From NCBI GenBank assembly GCA_020152595.1, contig JAIGNY010002988.1, positions 67,001 to 131,000 on the forward strand: a stretch of DNA of 64,000 nt, given 5' to 3'. The notes under the pieces are model-generated. The model had not been told where the DNA came from and did not search any database. It saw only the letters and a program-made list of their open reading frames with translations. This document shows, piece by piece, positions 25,480 through 38,336 of the stretch. Every line of letters starts with the position of its first letter. Position 1 is the stretch's first letter. This stretch comes from Chiridota heheva. Taxonomy: Eukaryota; Echinodermata; Holothuroidea; Apodida; Chiridotidae. A program made the position numbers and the translations under genes.

Positions 25480-26261
25480 AGATACTGTGCTTACAAGCTC
25501 TTTTCAGCAAAATCATATTAAGCCCCGCCTACTAAGCATATTAACAAAAATTCAATTTTTTATTTATTTCTTAAACACGTACAAACTAGCTAACATCATA
25601 ATTTTACAAAATCTGAAACAAAACCGACATGTGATCGTTAAAAATGAGCATTCGAAGATTTTTACATTAAGTTTCGCCTACTAATTGATATGCATGACAT
25701 CACCACCAAAAACAATAGGGCACACCTACAGATCATGGGTTCTCTGTGTAAAGCACATGGCTACAAGCTCTTTTTAAAATGAGCAAAACCATATTAAGTC
25801 CAGCCAAGCTATACTTATATTGTATGATATTCAACTGTTTTATACAATAAACACATACACATTAGCTAACAACATAATTGTACTAAATATGAAACAAATC
25901 AGACACGTGATTGTTAAAATATATCAGCATTTCAAGATTTTCACATTAAGCCCCGCCTACTCATTAACATGCATGACATCACCACCAAAAACAAGCTAGG
26001 GTACATCTACAGATCATTGGCTATCTGTGTACAATATATATGAATCGACGTTACCGATCTTGAGATAACGTGCTTACAAACTCTTTTCAACAAAATCATG
26101 TAGCCCCACCCACTATACATATTACTTAAATTCAACATTTTTGTACCACGAACAAGTACACACTTAAGCTAACAACAAAACTACACCAAATATGATATGC
26201 ATGCAGACATGTGGTTGTAAAAATATAAGCAATTCAAAATAATTACATTTAACCCCGCCCA
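25480..26261 (+). repeat. Tandem ~270-310-bp units, two complete and one expanded
   Basis: AAGCTCTTTT...GCAAAATCATATTAAGCC recurs at about 25495, 25766 and 26078. Each unit then carries AACACGTACA...TAGCTAACA, a GCCCCGCCTACT word and TGCATGACATCACCACC, ending in AACAATAGGGCACA-like sequence. The third unit runs into the 28-bp array. Confidence 0.85.
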
Positions 26262-27125
26262 CTCATGCATGACATCTCCTCCAAAAACAATATGCATGAC
26301 ATCCCCTCCAAAAAACAATATGCATGATCACAAAAAAATCACATGACATCACTACCAAAAACAATATGCATGACATCCCCTCCAAAAAACAATATGCATG
26401 ACATCACCTCCAAAAAACAATATGCATGACATCCCCTCCAAAAAACAATATGCATGACATCCCCACCAAAAAACAATATGCATGACATCCCCTCCAAAAA
26501 ACAATATGCATGACATCACCAAAAACAATATGCATGACATCAAAAAACAATATGCATGACATCCCCTCCAAAAAACAATATGACATCACCAAAAACATGA
26601 CATCCCCTCAAAAAAAACAATATGCATGACATCACCACCAAAAAACAATATGCATGACATCACCACCAAAAAACAATATGCATGACATCACCACCAAAAA
26701 ACAATATGCATGACATCCCCTCCAAAAAACAATATGCATGACATCCCCTCCAAAAACAATATGCATGACATCCCCTAAAAAAAAAAACAATATGCATCCA
26801 CCAAAAACATCACCACCATGATATCCTCCAAAAAAAAAACAATATGCATGACATCACCACCAAAAAACAATATGCATGACATCCCCTCCAAAAAACAATA
26901 TGCATGACATCCCCTCCCAAAAACAATATGCATGACATCACCACCAAAAAACAATATGCATGACATCACCACCAAAAAACAATATGCATGACATCACCAC
27001 CAAAAAACAATATGCATGACATCACCACCAAAAAACAATATGCAATGACATCACCACCAAAAAACAATATGCATGACATCACCACCAAAAAACAATATGC
27101 ATGACATCACCACCAAAAAACAATA
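26262..27125 (+). repeat. 28-bp minisatellite, about 29 copies
   Basis: Unit ACAATATGCATGACATCACC or ...CATCCCCT followed by ACCAAAAA/CCAAAAA. Two subtypes (CACCACC and CCCCTCC) are mixed, with several truncated units. It ends in AACAATAGGGCACATC, the normal end of the ~290-bp unit, so it lies inside the third unit. Confidence 0.95.
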
Positions 27126-28645
27126 GGGCACATCTTTGGACCATGGGCTATCTGTGTGCCACACATGACATGTATCTGGTGTATGGTTCTTGAGAGATCG
27201 TACTTATGAGCTTGCTATCACAGACACACATACATACACACACCGACCCACACACATCCACCCACCCACTCATCCACATACACTGTTACACACATACATA
27301 CCCACATACATACATGACTGCATAGGTTCCTTATGCTATTAGCATTAGAACCAAAAACTGACAACTTAAGAGAAAATTCAACTCCTGTAGGACATTCACT
27401 ATGGATGAATGATTTATGTTTTTGGTATGAGGATTGCCACAAATTATCAGCTAGTATTCATCTTTTTTGTCACTTCGAGATCTGGCTTGAATTGATGACA
27501 TCATGATCAATCATACAGTAAGTCGTCAAAATTGAGGTAACATTGTTGGGATGCACTGATGTGAAAAGAAGAGTGATGGTCTCAGGGAAAGTTGAATGTC
27601 TTAAAATTTGACCAGAAGTGACCTTCAACCGGCGACTAACTGTAAGACTGTAATTACTGTAGCACAGTTTGGTCCACGCCCCTTGAACATGAATCGGTAG
27701 ATTTTTGTCATTATAAGTCACAATGCATTTTTCCAAAGTCAAATTTCTCTAAACAAATTTATAATGGTAAAATAGGTTTGGGCCAATGGTAGGAAAAACA
27801 GAACGATGAAATTATTTTCTATTTTTTCACCAGCGCAAATTTGACTTTCACCAGGGAATTCTAAAGTAATCTTTAAAAATCCATTTCAATTGTTTCTGAA
27901 GAGCAGATTTTAACATTTTAGTCACAAGCAAAAGCTCAAATTATGCAGAAATAATAATTTCAATATCATTTGCCAAGTATACAACTTTGGAATACAGAAT
28001 TTGAAAAGCAAAAAAAAAGGTAATGGCTGAACTTGTAAGCAACAATTTAAATTATGGTCACTGCGCATGTCTTGATCTCCCAATCAGGAGATCTCCCAAT
28101 CAGGAGCATGGACCAGACTGGTAAGACAAGGAAAGGGAGGAAAAGAATTTTGCCAGAAATTTCACATCCTAAAATTTTATAAATAATGTAATCTCAATGA
28201 AATGATGACTTTTACACATTCCAACCATTTTAATATTGCATCTTTTACAGACCATATTAACCTATCAAAACATCAAATTATAAATGGTTCATCTTTAATT
28301 GAGGTGAGTGTACTTCCAACACCTTACTTTAATTTTTAGTGGTGGTGGTGGGGAAAAGAGTCCCTCACATAATTAAACTCTGACCCCTTCCTAGACCTAC
28401 TCCCTCATGTGTTATACTGTTTGCTATGGGTTGATAGTATAGCTACATTTGCATTGCACTGAACCACATCACCCGTGTAAGATTATGTATACGGCCTACT
28501 AAAACATACAAAATAGGGGAGCATGGAAAATCCCACCACCCCACCCCCCCCCCCCTCTTCCAGTTGACAAACAATTGGACAATTGGTAAATGCAATAAAA
28601 TGACAGTCAAATAGGAAAATCTTAGTGGAGGAAAAGGTATTGTCC
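27126..28645. other. Non-coding DNA with a CA-rich tract
   Basis: 27219-27320 is rich in CACACA and CATACATA. The minus strand is open over about 90 codons at 27470-27742 but lacks a clear splice pair and any recognised motif. A poly-C tract lies at about 28542-28555. Confidence 0.5.
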
Positions 28646-28874
28646 CATAAATAGATTCTGAAGTGAATCACGCCGCCATGCTTGTAACATCCCTTCCTGT
28701 TTTAAATTTCCTTAAAGATTGCGAGAAATCTGTGATTTTATGGATGACACAGGTAGACCACTATATGTTCGGTCTGTGACGATAACATCACATATTTCTT
28801 GCAACTATACGGAAAATAGAAAACAGAAAGTGACATTACCAGCACGGCGGCGTTTGCTTCTGAATGTATTTATG
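28646..28874 (+). mobile_element. Small TIR element, family E copy 1
   Basis: About 229 bp with ~50-bp imperfect inverted ends: CATAAATAGATTCTGAAGTG...CGCCGCCATGCTTG at the left and its inverse (CACGGCGGCGTTTGCTTCTG) at the right. A second copy is at 49909. Non-coding MITE. Target duplication unclear. Confidence 0.75.
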
Positions 28875-29154
28875 AGACGATATACCTTCCCTTGAATAGC
28901 AAAACAGGTTTGCTATATATTTGAGTTGCTAAAATGCTTTAGAAAAAGGCAAAATTTTGCAAGAATAAGAAAACTATCTCTGGAAAAAAACAAAAACAAT
29001 CCCCTCCCCACCCCCAACCCTATGCCCACCCCTATCCGGGCCTGCATCAGAACAAATCACTCGCCGGACCAAATGAAAATTGCAGAGAAACGGCTTCAGA
29101 AGAAGATGAAGAGATGTATGCATGCAGCAATATTTGCTGCACAGCATGGCTAGA

Positions 29155-30885
29155 AATAAGCCAGTTCATGGTAACGATAATATGTATTGCGCAATGCAGG
29201 TCAAGAGGTCAATTGAGACTGTCTTGAAGTAAGCATCACTGACACTCATTGAATAACACCATTACTTCCCAGTTTTTTTTTCATTTGAATGGATTAGGTG
29301 CCCTTACATGTATGTATTTGTGCTTTCGAAATGGATGTTCCTTCCATTAGGGACATCGTGCGGGATGCCATGTGGGACAACTGGGTTGGATGCCATGTGG
29401 GACAAGGTTGGGATGCCATTTGGGAAATACACTAGGGTGAGATCCCATGTGGGACATAGATATGAAGATAGGGTGGGGATGACACTTGAGACATATGGAT
29501 GGAAGCTATGTAGGGTATAAGGATATGCCATGTGGGTCATAGGGAGGGATGCCATGTAGCACATAGGGAGGATGCCATGTAGCACATAGCGAGGAACGCC
29601 ATTTGTAACAAAGGGTGAGATATCATGTGAGACAGATATGGATGCCATATGGAACATCTAGGAGAACAGGATGCCATGTTAGCGATAGGAAGGAGCGAAA
29701 TTTGGGACATAGGGAGGGATTACATGTGGGACATAGGGAGGGACGCTATGTGTGACATAAGGAGGGATGAAATGTAGGACATAGGGTGGGATGCCACAAT
29801 CATATAGCAATATTGAATTAAACTATAACGATAAATACCATCACTGCTCGCATACTGATTCAAATTGACACACATATCACAAGTCCAATTATAAAAACAT
29901 CCCACTATCCACTCCACCCATGTCCCATCTGACATCCCACCCTATATCCCACATATCATCCCACCCTATATCCCACATATCATCCCACCCCTGTCCCAAA
30001 TGACATCCATCTTTATGTCCCACATGGCATCCCTGCCCACCCATGTGCCATATGTCATTTCTCCTTATGCCCCACATGGAATCGTTCCCTTTGTCCCACA
30101 TGACATCCCTCACCATGTCTCACCCTCCAATGTTCCACATGGCATCCATCTCTATGTCCCATATGGCTTTTCATCCTAAAGATGTACCAAATGGTATCCC
30201 ACTGGCATCCCATATGCCATCATACCCTATGTGCCACATGGTATCCTTCCCTGTGCTCCACATGGTATCCATTCCTATATCCCACATGACATCCATCTGT
30301 CCCACATGGCCTCCCTACTCATGTGCCACATGTCATCCTCCCTATGCCCTACATGGAATTACTCCATCTGTCCCACACTACATCCCTATCCATGTCCCAC
30401 CCTCCTATGTTCCACATAACATCCGGATGTACCAAATGGCATCCCATGCACTCATATGTCCCATATGCCATACCACCCTATTTACTACACAGCATCCTTC
30501 CCTGTGCCCACGTGGCATCCATTGCTATGTCCCACATGACATCCATCTCCATGTCCCAAATGGTATCTCTACCCATGTGCCACATGTCATTCCTCCATAT
30601 GCCCACATGGAATCTCTCCCTCCGTCCCACATGGCATCCCTTACCATGTTCCACATTCCTATGTTCCACATGGCATCCATCCCTATGTCCCACATGGCAT
30701 CCATCTCTATGTCCCACATGGCATCCATCTCTATGTCCCACAAAGCCATTGTGTGGTAGAATTAACACAGAGAGAACTTTGGTTTACATATGATTGGACC
30801 GTACTGCGCTGATTATAATCATCACTTGACCTGACCACACAATTAGTTCCAGGCATGCGCATTTGTAACCATGAACTGGCTTATT
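29155..30885 (+). mobile_element. Foldback element with inverted minisatellite arms, copy 1
   Basis: The ends are inverted repeats: AATAAGCCAGTTCATGGTAA at 29155 and GTAACCATGAACTGGCTTAT near 30865-30884 (about 20 of 21 match). The left arm (about 29345-29795) is a ~25-bp tandem repeat near GGATGCCATGTGGGACATAG. The right arm (about 29905-30750) is the same repeat in opposite orientation (CTATGTCCCACATGGCATCC). A unique spacer (about 29796-29904) lies between. The right arm shows a ~265-bp higher-order period (CATGTGCCACATGTCAT at about 30045, 30315 and 30574). This plan matches foldback (FB/TU-type) transposons. No coding sequence. Confidence 0.85.
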
Positions 30886-31607
30886 GCCTACCCGAAGTGG
30901 GAAAGGAGTAGACAAAATCACAAGTTCATATTTTTCTACTAATTAAGTAGAAGGAATATGCCTCGAAATCCTGCGTATGCTGAACAGAAAACCGAAACAA
31001 TTTTAATTAAATTATTATGAAACATTTCTGGAGTTCATAAGTCACGGGATAGCTTAATTTTCATAAGCCTAGTAATGGAACATTTTCTATTATCTAAACC
31101 AAGGAGTACCTTGCCAATTTAGCAACTCCCTAGCTCTGTAAACACCAGGTGTAAACATAGCTTGTATAATCCTTTGTGGTTGTTTGTGAATGTATGCTCT
31201 TGACCACAACTGTTACAATCATGAAACTCCATGGTTACACACATGGATTTATTGACAGAGCAATTATTTGTTAAACCCGAGTAAATATACTTAATAATCA
31301 TTCAATCTTGATGGTGAAATTGAATAGTTCCCTGAAAGAGCAGGTTGACCAAAAACTAAGGACCAATATAATGCAGGAGAAAAATAGACATCAATTGTTC
31401 ACTAAAACATTTATCTCAATATTACCAGGGATCTATAGCTGTTATAGATCCATAATGTTACTCAAAACAACAGACTTCTTAAAAAGAAAAGAAACAATAC
31501 ACACAATCTGTAGACTGATAATTGTTTAAATATTTTGTACACGAAAAACAGTTGAATTGATTAACACTGGTGACAAATATATTTTGTAAGTTCTCTCTAA
31601 TTTTCAC
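30886..31607. other. Non-coding DNA
   Basis: AT-rich, no gene or repeat recognised. Confidence 0.5.
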
Positions 31608-31756
31608 CTGGATGGGGTATATGGGTGAGGCGAGCTTGATAACCCACAGGTGAAATGAAGGATGAGGCAGGGGGCTCTTAATATCCCAGGTTCCCCATGA
31701 GACATCAGATGTTACCCAAATCTCGACTTTCAGGAACCAGTTCCTGAGGCAGCTAG
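31608..31756 (-). CDS. Candidate isolated exon (weak)
   Basis: 149 nt between a strong acceptor (minus strand ...aaatctcttacag) and donor CATCCAG|gtgaaa. Only one frame is open (two bases, then 49 codons: ASCLRNWFLKVEIWVTSD ... SPIYPIQ). It is rich in Trp and hydrophobic residues, unlike random AT-rich DNA. It would be phase 1 at its 5' end and phase 0 at its 3' end, so it cannot join the 10990-11124 exon directly. It could be an upstream exon of the same gene with an unseen exon between, part of another gene, or chance. Confidence 0.3.
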
Positions 31757-31883
31757 CTGTAAGAGATTTTATTTGGAAAAGCAAAACATGATTAAGTGGG
31801 GAAAGGGAGGGGGGACATGACCTTATTTTTAATCGTACGATACAAAAAAACAATGATTAGCAAATCTTGGAAGAATGAGGAGC

Positions 31884-32010
31884 AAGGGCACCCCTTGCCC
31901 TGGTAGCACCCCTTAATTGCCCTGGTAGCACCCCTTGCACTGATGGCACCCCTTAATTGCCCTGGTAGCACCCCTTGCACTGATGGCCCCCCTTGCCCTC
32001 GTGGCAGGCC
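31884..32010 (+). repeat. ~25-bp tandem repeat, 5-6 units
   Basis: Units such as GGTAGCACCCCTTAATTGCC and TGATGGCACCCCTTGCAC alternate with variants CCTTGCC/CCTTAATT. No coding meaning. Confidence 0.85.
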
Positions 32011-32894
32011 ACCTACAGTATTATCACTTGTAAATCACACCAAAATGATCATTTTTATAAAATCATCCAAAAACATTTTTCCCAAATGTTTGAAGGTTAT
32101 CTTCTTAAAATTGCTCACACAGCTCAATAAATTCCCCCGAAACAGCACTACAGTGTGTTTGTGCAGGGTCTGCTGCCATGTAGGGCTATTGCTCATTTTG
32201 TTAATACTTAAAAATACTGTATCACTATTTCTACACGCAAACAGTAAATTTCTCAGAATAATTAGCATGATCACTAAATCTTGGTCACTAATTCACAAAT
32301 TATCCCAAACATAATCAACTTCTCTCTCTCTCTCTCCAAAAGAACTTAATTCCTCAAGAAAATTTCCTCATCTTTGAAACAAGCAAAATTTGTATCAAAC
32401 ACACACATTTACCAATGTATCCAATAAATTATTCTGCAATAGCCAAAATTCTTTTCATTTTGAAACAACTCACAAATGTTTAAATTATCAATGACATTTA
32501 GCCGCAGCTACACGAACTGTGACTTTGCATGTATGATGCAAACCACTACGCTCAGTTCTCTTTTGAATCAAATCTAAAAAAATAAAAATAAATTAGCAAT
32601 GAAGAGAGATTACAAAGCTCTGCTTACATCCTGAATTGCCACTCCATGATTCAACAGAGCTGCAGTATGCCGTCCAAAGCTTCCAGCACAATGTTTATAA
32701 GCCTGTGCATTGATTAACCACAAAAGGTAATTACGGAGGCTTTATTGAAGCAATCTGATTTCCTGATGGATGCCGTGTGAATAAAGAAATATTTGTGAAG
32801 CTTTTCAAAACCAGCAAAACATTATGATAATGTTTGCAAAAGATTTTTTGATGAGGCCTCTATATATTTAGAATAAATAATGATTTGAGATGCA
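32011..32894. other. Non-coding DNA
   Basis: AT-rich, with a short TC run near 32322-32336. No gene seen. Confidence 0.5.
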
Positions 32895-32898
32895 TTAA

Positions 32899-33472
32899 AG
32901 GAATATTCCCATGTTTTTTCGTAGCATTGTATAAGAAAGAGTGAAAATTTAGAAACCATTTAGTACAAAAATCATTTTCATATGTTATTCCTACCAAGAG
33001 ATAATCAAATTTTAAGGTTCACAAAAAATGTTAATAAATGAATAGGAAAAGGCTGAGTATGACATCACAGCAACACATTCTCCTGCAAAATTTATGTATT
33101 TTATTAAAATCTATCATCCTTTTTTCATTAGTAAAACCTGCTAGAAAAATAAATAATGAAAATTAGGATTTATATACATTGCCAAATATACCCAACTTCA
33201 ATAACTTTTGGAAAATTGTTTCTAATCATACAAAAACAACCAATTAACATTCAAAGAAATACACAAACATATGCAATGTAATTGTCTCTATGACATCCTC
33301 AAATACGAATTCATCACACTGTACAAAAACTTTAAAATGCAATTGAGAAATATTTAAAAATCCATATCTCCTGAACAGAATATGATAACAACCTGATTTT
33401 GGTACCAAATTGGCTCTAAAAGTTTGATCTTTTAAATAAAATTTTCCACAAAAAAAACATTGGAATATTCCT
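32899..33472 (+). mobile_element. TTAA-flanked MITE, family F
   Basis: 574 bp with TTAA at 32895-32898 and 33473-33476. Ends AGGAATATTCCCATGTTTTT at the left and inverted AAAACATTGGAATATTCCT at the right. The interior is AT-rich and non-coding. The single minus-strand open stretch near 33244-33612 crosses the right boundary and is not a gene. Confidence 0.88.
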
Positions 33473-33476
33473 TTAA

Positions 33477-34396
33477 GGGTATTTGAATGAATAATTAAGT
33501 ACCAATTTCTTTTGTTATCGAAAATTCTAATAAAATTGAAATTGTGACTATTTTCCCAGGTCTTATTGTGCATGTCACTGTATGAAACAAGCAAGACATG
33601 AATATCAAACACGAATAATTGAACAGTAGATGTTCATGTAACTATGGAAACGTTTGCAACATGACATAGTAAGAGAGTTTTACAAATGTTCTGATTAATG
33701 CATAATGGTAACATTATTTTTTTTATTTTTTTTTTAGAAAGAGTACTGTAGGCCTAATAAAGAATTAATTAATGCAAAACAATTTATAAAATGTTGTTTT
33801 CATTATTTTTAAATAAATCCATCAAATGGGTGGTGTCTAACTCAACAACAGAAATAAGTTGAGCTGAACTGAATTGAATTGAATGTTACTGTATAACAGT
33901 CTTCATTTTTTGAAAAACAGGGTAATTCCAGTACGTATAATCAAAAATCCCTTGTTTTTGAATATGTGCAACGTTACACAATTAGGCGAGATGAAGGATT
34001 TCATGCAATTGTATTCATATTGATTTTCAAATTCAAACGTAAGTAGTGACGCAGCTTGAGTTCTGGGGTTTAGATGTTCAGGTCCTCAGCATACAGGCAT
34101 ATCGCAGTGCAGAAATGGCATCAAATAAGAAAAGTGGGGGAGGGGGGTGACGGGGGTTGGGGAGTGCAAAATCATAAAAATAAATTGAAATAAAAAAGAT
34201 ATGAATTTGGGGGAAAATAGTGGAAAGGGGGAGGGGGATTTCCCCTAGAACCACCCAAAACTTGCTTATGTTGCAGTATCATTGCGCGGGGATCCAATAT
34301 ACAGTGCCTTTTTTTTTACATAATTCTTAGTGGGCCATAAACAAAAGGGGACTTTTCAACAACAAAATCTACTCGTTTTATGTTTTTTGGGGTCAA
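33477..34396. other. Non-coding DNA
   Basis: AT-rich, with a G-rich patch at 34135-34165. No gene seen. Confidence 0.5.
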
Positions 34397-37300
34397 TAGA
34401 AAGTAGACAGAGGACAGTCACCAGATCTATGAAGGAGGGGTTAATAGAAAGTAGACAGAGGACAGTCACCAGATCTCTGGAGGAGGGGTCAATAGAAAGT
34501 AGACAGAGGACAGTCACCAGATCTATGGAGGAGGGGTCAATAGAAAGAGGACAGTCACCAGATCTATGGAGGAGGGGTCAATAGAAAGTAGACAGAGGAC
34601 AGTCACCAGATCTATGGAGGAGGGGTCAATAGAAAGTAGACAGAGGACAGTCACCAGATCTATGGAGGAGGGGCCAATAGAAAGTTGACAGAGGACAGTC
34701 ACCAGATCTATGGAGGATGGGCCAATAGAAAGTGGACAGAGGACAGTCACCAGATCTCTGGAGGAGGGGCCAATAGAAAGTAAACAGAGGACAGTCACCA
34801 GATCTATGGAGGAGGGGTCAATAGAAAGTAGACAGAGGACAGTCACCAGATCTATGGAGGATGGGCCAATAGAAAGTGGACAGAGGACAGTCACCAGATC
34901 TATGGAGGAGGGGTTAATAGAAAGTGGACAGAGGACAGTCACCAGATCTATGGAGGAGGGGCCAATAGAAAGTGGACAGAGGACAGTCACCAGATCTATG
35001 GAGGAGGGTCAATAGAAAGTGGACAGAGGACAGTCACCAGATCTATGGAGGAGGGGCCAATAGAAAGTGGACAGAGGACAGTCACCAGATCTATGGAGGA
35101 GGGTCAATAGAAAGTGGACAGAGGACAGTCACCAGATCTATGGAGGAGGGCCAATAGAAAGTGGACAGAGGACAGTCACCTGATCTATGGAGGAGGGTTA
35201 ATAGAAAGTGGACAGAGGACAGTCACCAGATCTATGGAGGAGGGGCCAATAGAAAGTGGACAGAGGACAGTCACCAGATCTATGGAGGAGGGGTCAATAG
35301 AAAGTGGACAGAGGACAGTCACCAGATCTATGGAGGAGGGGTCAATAGAAAGTGGACAGAGGACAGTCACCAGATCTATGGAGGAGGGGTCAATAGAAAG
35401 TGGACAGAGGACAGTCACCAGATCTATGGAGGAGGGGTCAATAGAAAGTGGACAGAGGACAGTCACCAGATCTATGGAGGAGGGGTCAATAGAAAGTGGA
35501 CAGAGGACAGTCACCTGATCTATGGAGGAGGGGTTAATAGAAAGTGGACAGAGGACAGTCACCAGATCTATGGAGGAGGGGTCAATAGAAAGTGGACAGA
35601 GGACAGTCACCAGATCTATGGAGGAGGGGTCAATAGAAAGTGGACAGAGGACAGTCACCAGATCTATGGAGGAGGGCCAATAGAAAGTGGACAGAGGACA
35701 GTCACCAGATCTATGGAGGAGGGGCCAATAGAAAGTGGACAGAGGACAGTCACCAGATCTATGGAGGAGGGGCCAATAGAAAGTGGACAGAGGACAGTCA
35801 CCAGATCTATGGAGGAGGGGTCAATAGAAAGTGGACAGAGGACAGTCACCAGATCTATGGAGGAGGGGCCAATAGAAAGTGGACAGAGGACAGTCACCAG
35901 ATCTATGGAGGAGGGGTCAATAGAAAGTGGACAGAGGACAGTCACCAGATCTATGGAGGAGGGGTCAATAGAAAGTGGACAGAGGACAGTCACCAGATCT
36001 ATGGAGGAGGGGTCAATAGAAAGTGGACAGAGGACAGTCACCTGATCTATGGAGGAGGGGTTAATAGAAAGTGGACAGAGGACAGTCACCAGATCTATGG
36101 AGGAGGGGCCAATAGAAAGTGGACAGAGGACAGTCACCAGATCTATGGAGGAGGGGTCAATAGAAAGTGGACAGAGGACAGTCACCTGATCTATGGAGGA
36201 GGGGTTAATAGAAAGTGGACAGAGGACAGTCACCAGATCTATGGAGGAGGGGTTAATAGAAAGTAAACAGAGGACAGTCACCAGATCTATGGAGGAGGGG
36301 TCAATAGAAAGTGGACAGAGGACAGTCACCAGATCTATGGAGGAGGGGTCAATAGAAAGTGGACAGAGGACAGTCACCAGATCTATGGAGGAGGGCCAAT
36401 AGAAAGTGGACAGAGGACAGTCACCTGATCTATGGAGGAGGGGTTAATAGAAAGTGGACAGAGGACAGTCACCAGATCTATGGAGGAGGGGCCAATAGAA
36501 AGTGGACAGAGGACAGTCACCAGATCTATGGAGGAGGGGTCAATAGAAAGTGGACAGAGGACAGTCACCAGATCTATGGAGGAGGGGTCAATAGAAAGTG
36601 GACAGAGGACAGTCACCAGATCTATGGAGGAGGGGTCAATAGAAAGTGGACAGAGGACAGTCACCAGATCTATGGAGGAGGGGTCAATAGAAAGTGGACA
36701 GAGGACAGTCACCAGATCTATGGAGGAGGGGTCAATAGAAAGTGGACAGAGGACAGTCACCTGATCTATGGAGGAGGGGGTTAATAGAAAGTGGACAGAG
36801 GACAGTCACCAGATCTATGGAGGAGGGGTCAATAGAAAGTGGACAGAGGACAGTCACCAGATCTATGGAGGAGGGGTCAATAGAAAGTGGACAGAGGACA
36901 GTCACCAGATCTATGGAGGAGGGGTCAATAGAAAGTGGACAGAGGACAGTCACCAGATCTATGGAGGAGGGGCCAATAGAAAGTGGACAGAGGACAGTCA
37001 CCAGATCTATGGAGGAGGGGCCAATAGAAAGTGGACAGAGGACAGTCACCAGATCTATGGAGGAGGGGTCAATAGAAAGTGGACAGAGGACAGTTACCAG
37101 ATCTATGGAGGAGGGGCCAATAGAAAGTGGACAGAGGACAGTCACCAGATCTATGGAGGAGGGGTCAATAGAAAGTGGACAGAGGACAGTCACCAGATCT
37201 ATGGAGGAGGGGTCAATAGAAAGTGGACAGAGGACAGTCACCAGATCTATGGAGGAGGGGTCAATAGAAAGTGGACAGAGGACAGTCACCTGATCTATGG

Positions 37301-37672
37301 AGGAGGGGTTAATAGAAAGTGGACAGAGGACAGTCACCAGATCTATGGAGGAGGGGCCAATAGAAAGTGGACAGAGGACAGTCACCAGATCTATGGAGGA
37401 GGGGTCAATAGAAAGTGGACAGAGGACAGTCACCTGATCTATGGAGGAGGGGTTAATAGAAAGTGGACAGAGGACAGTCACCAGATCTATGGAGGAGGGG
37501 TTAATAGAAAGTAAACAGAGGACAGTCACCAGATCTATGGAGGAGGGGTCAATAGAAAGTGGACAGAGGACAGTCACCAGATCTATGGAGGAGGGCCCAA
37601 TAGAAAGTAAACAGAGGACAGTCACCAGATCTATGGAGGAGGGGTCAATAGAAAGTGGACAGAGAACAGTCA
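34397..37672 (+). repeat. 48-bp minisatellite, about 68 copies, with a 26-unit higher-order repeat
   Basis: Unit GGTCAATAGAAAGTGGACAG, AGGACAGTCACCAGATCTAT, GGAGGAGG (48 bp; some 47), with a BglII-type AGATCT in most units. A CACCTGATC variant occurs near 35177, 35512, 36038, 36183, 36422, 36758, 37287 and 37431. The spacing is 7, 11, 3, 5, 7, 11, 3 units, a pattern that repeats every 26 units (~1.25 kb). Early units (34397-34850) are more diverged (AGTAGACAG). Because 48 is divisible by 3, both strands show long open frames; not a gene. Confidence 0.97.
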
Positions 37673-38054
37673 CAAAATCAAAACTGAGATAGGCCTAACA
37701 TAGCCACTTACATTTAATATAAGTGGGGGCAGAGGCAAATTTCCCTCCAGGGGCATTTGCCAGAAAATGCTGAAAAACTAAACCAGAGCATCACTGATAC
37801 AGAAGTTTAACCCTTTGAATATTGAGTCAAGTTTTCGGTTATCCATTGGTGGACATAAGAAGTGAGGATAGTAAATTCACCTCCCCCACCATTTGCCAGA
37901 AAATGTTAAAATATAAAGCCAAAAAACATTGTATTGCCCATCATGTATTCCTTTTTATAACCATCATAGTTTGACAATCGAACCTATGTTTGTTTGTTTC
38001 TTTACACACAAATTAAACTAAGGGTATTATTGGAGGAAATTGCATTCTTTACTA
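37673..38054. other. Non-coding DNA
   Basis: No gene or repeat recognised. Confidence 0.5.
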
Positions 38055-38336
38055 CCCTAGCAAACACAAAATGTTTTTATAACATTTTGTATCATGTTTT
38101 AAAAATATCAAATTATAGTGTCACTAAAACATTATTATAACATTTTTTATACAATATCATGCAAAAAATGTTTTTATTATATCATATTAATGTTGTTGTT
38201 TTTTAAGTTTTTTGAAAGAAAAACAAATGTTATAAAAACATTTTTAAGACACTACAAAATAATATTATAAAAACAATTTCACAATTTTGAAGGAAAAAAC
38301 CCCAACTGTTTTTCAAACATTATTGTGTTTGCTGGG
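38055..38336 (+). mobile_element. MITE with AGCAAACACAA ends
   Basis: Left CCCTAGCAAACACAAAATG, right inverted ATTGTGTTTGCTGGG. About 282 bp. The interior is built from inverted copies of AAATGTTATAAAAACATTTT-like words. No coding sequence, no clear target duplication. Confidence 0.75.

Noticed and set aside
27470-27742. 90-codon minus-strand open stretch with protein-like segments
   Set aside because: No clear splice pair, no motif, and it starts at a non-ATG codon or chance Met; left as unassigned non-coding DNA.
36732-37673. 313-codon minus-strand open frame, and 294- and 248-codon plus-strand frames in the same array
   Set aside because: The 48-bp unit is divisible by three and lacks stops in several frames, so both strands read open. 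This is array arithmetic, not a gene.
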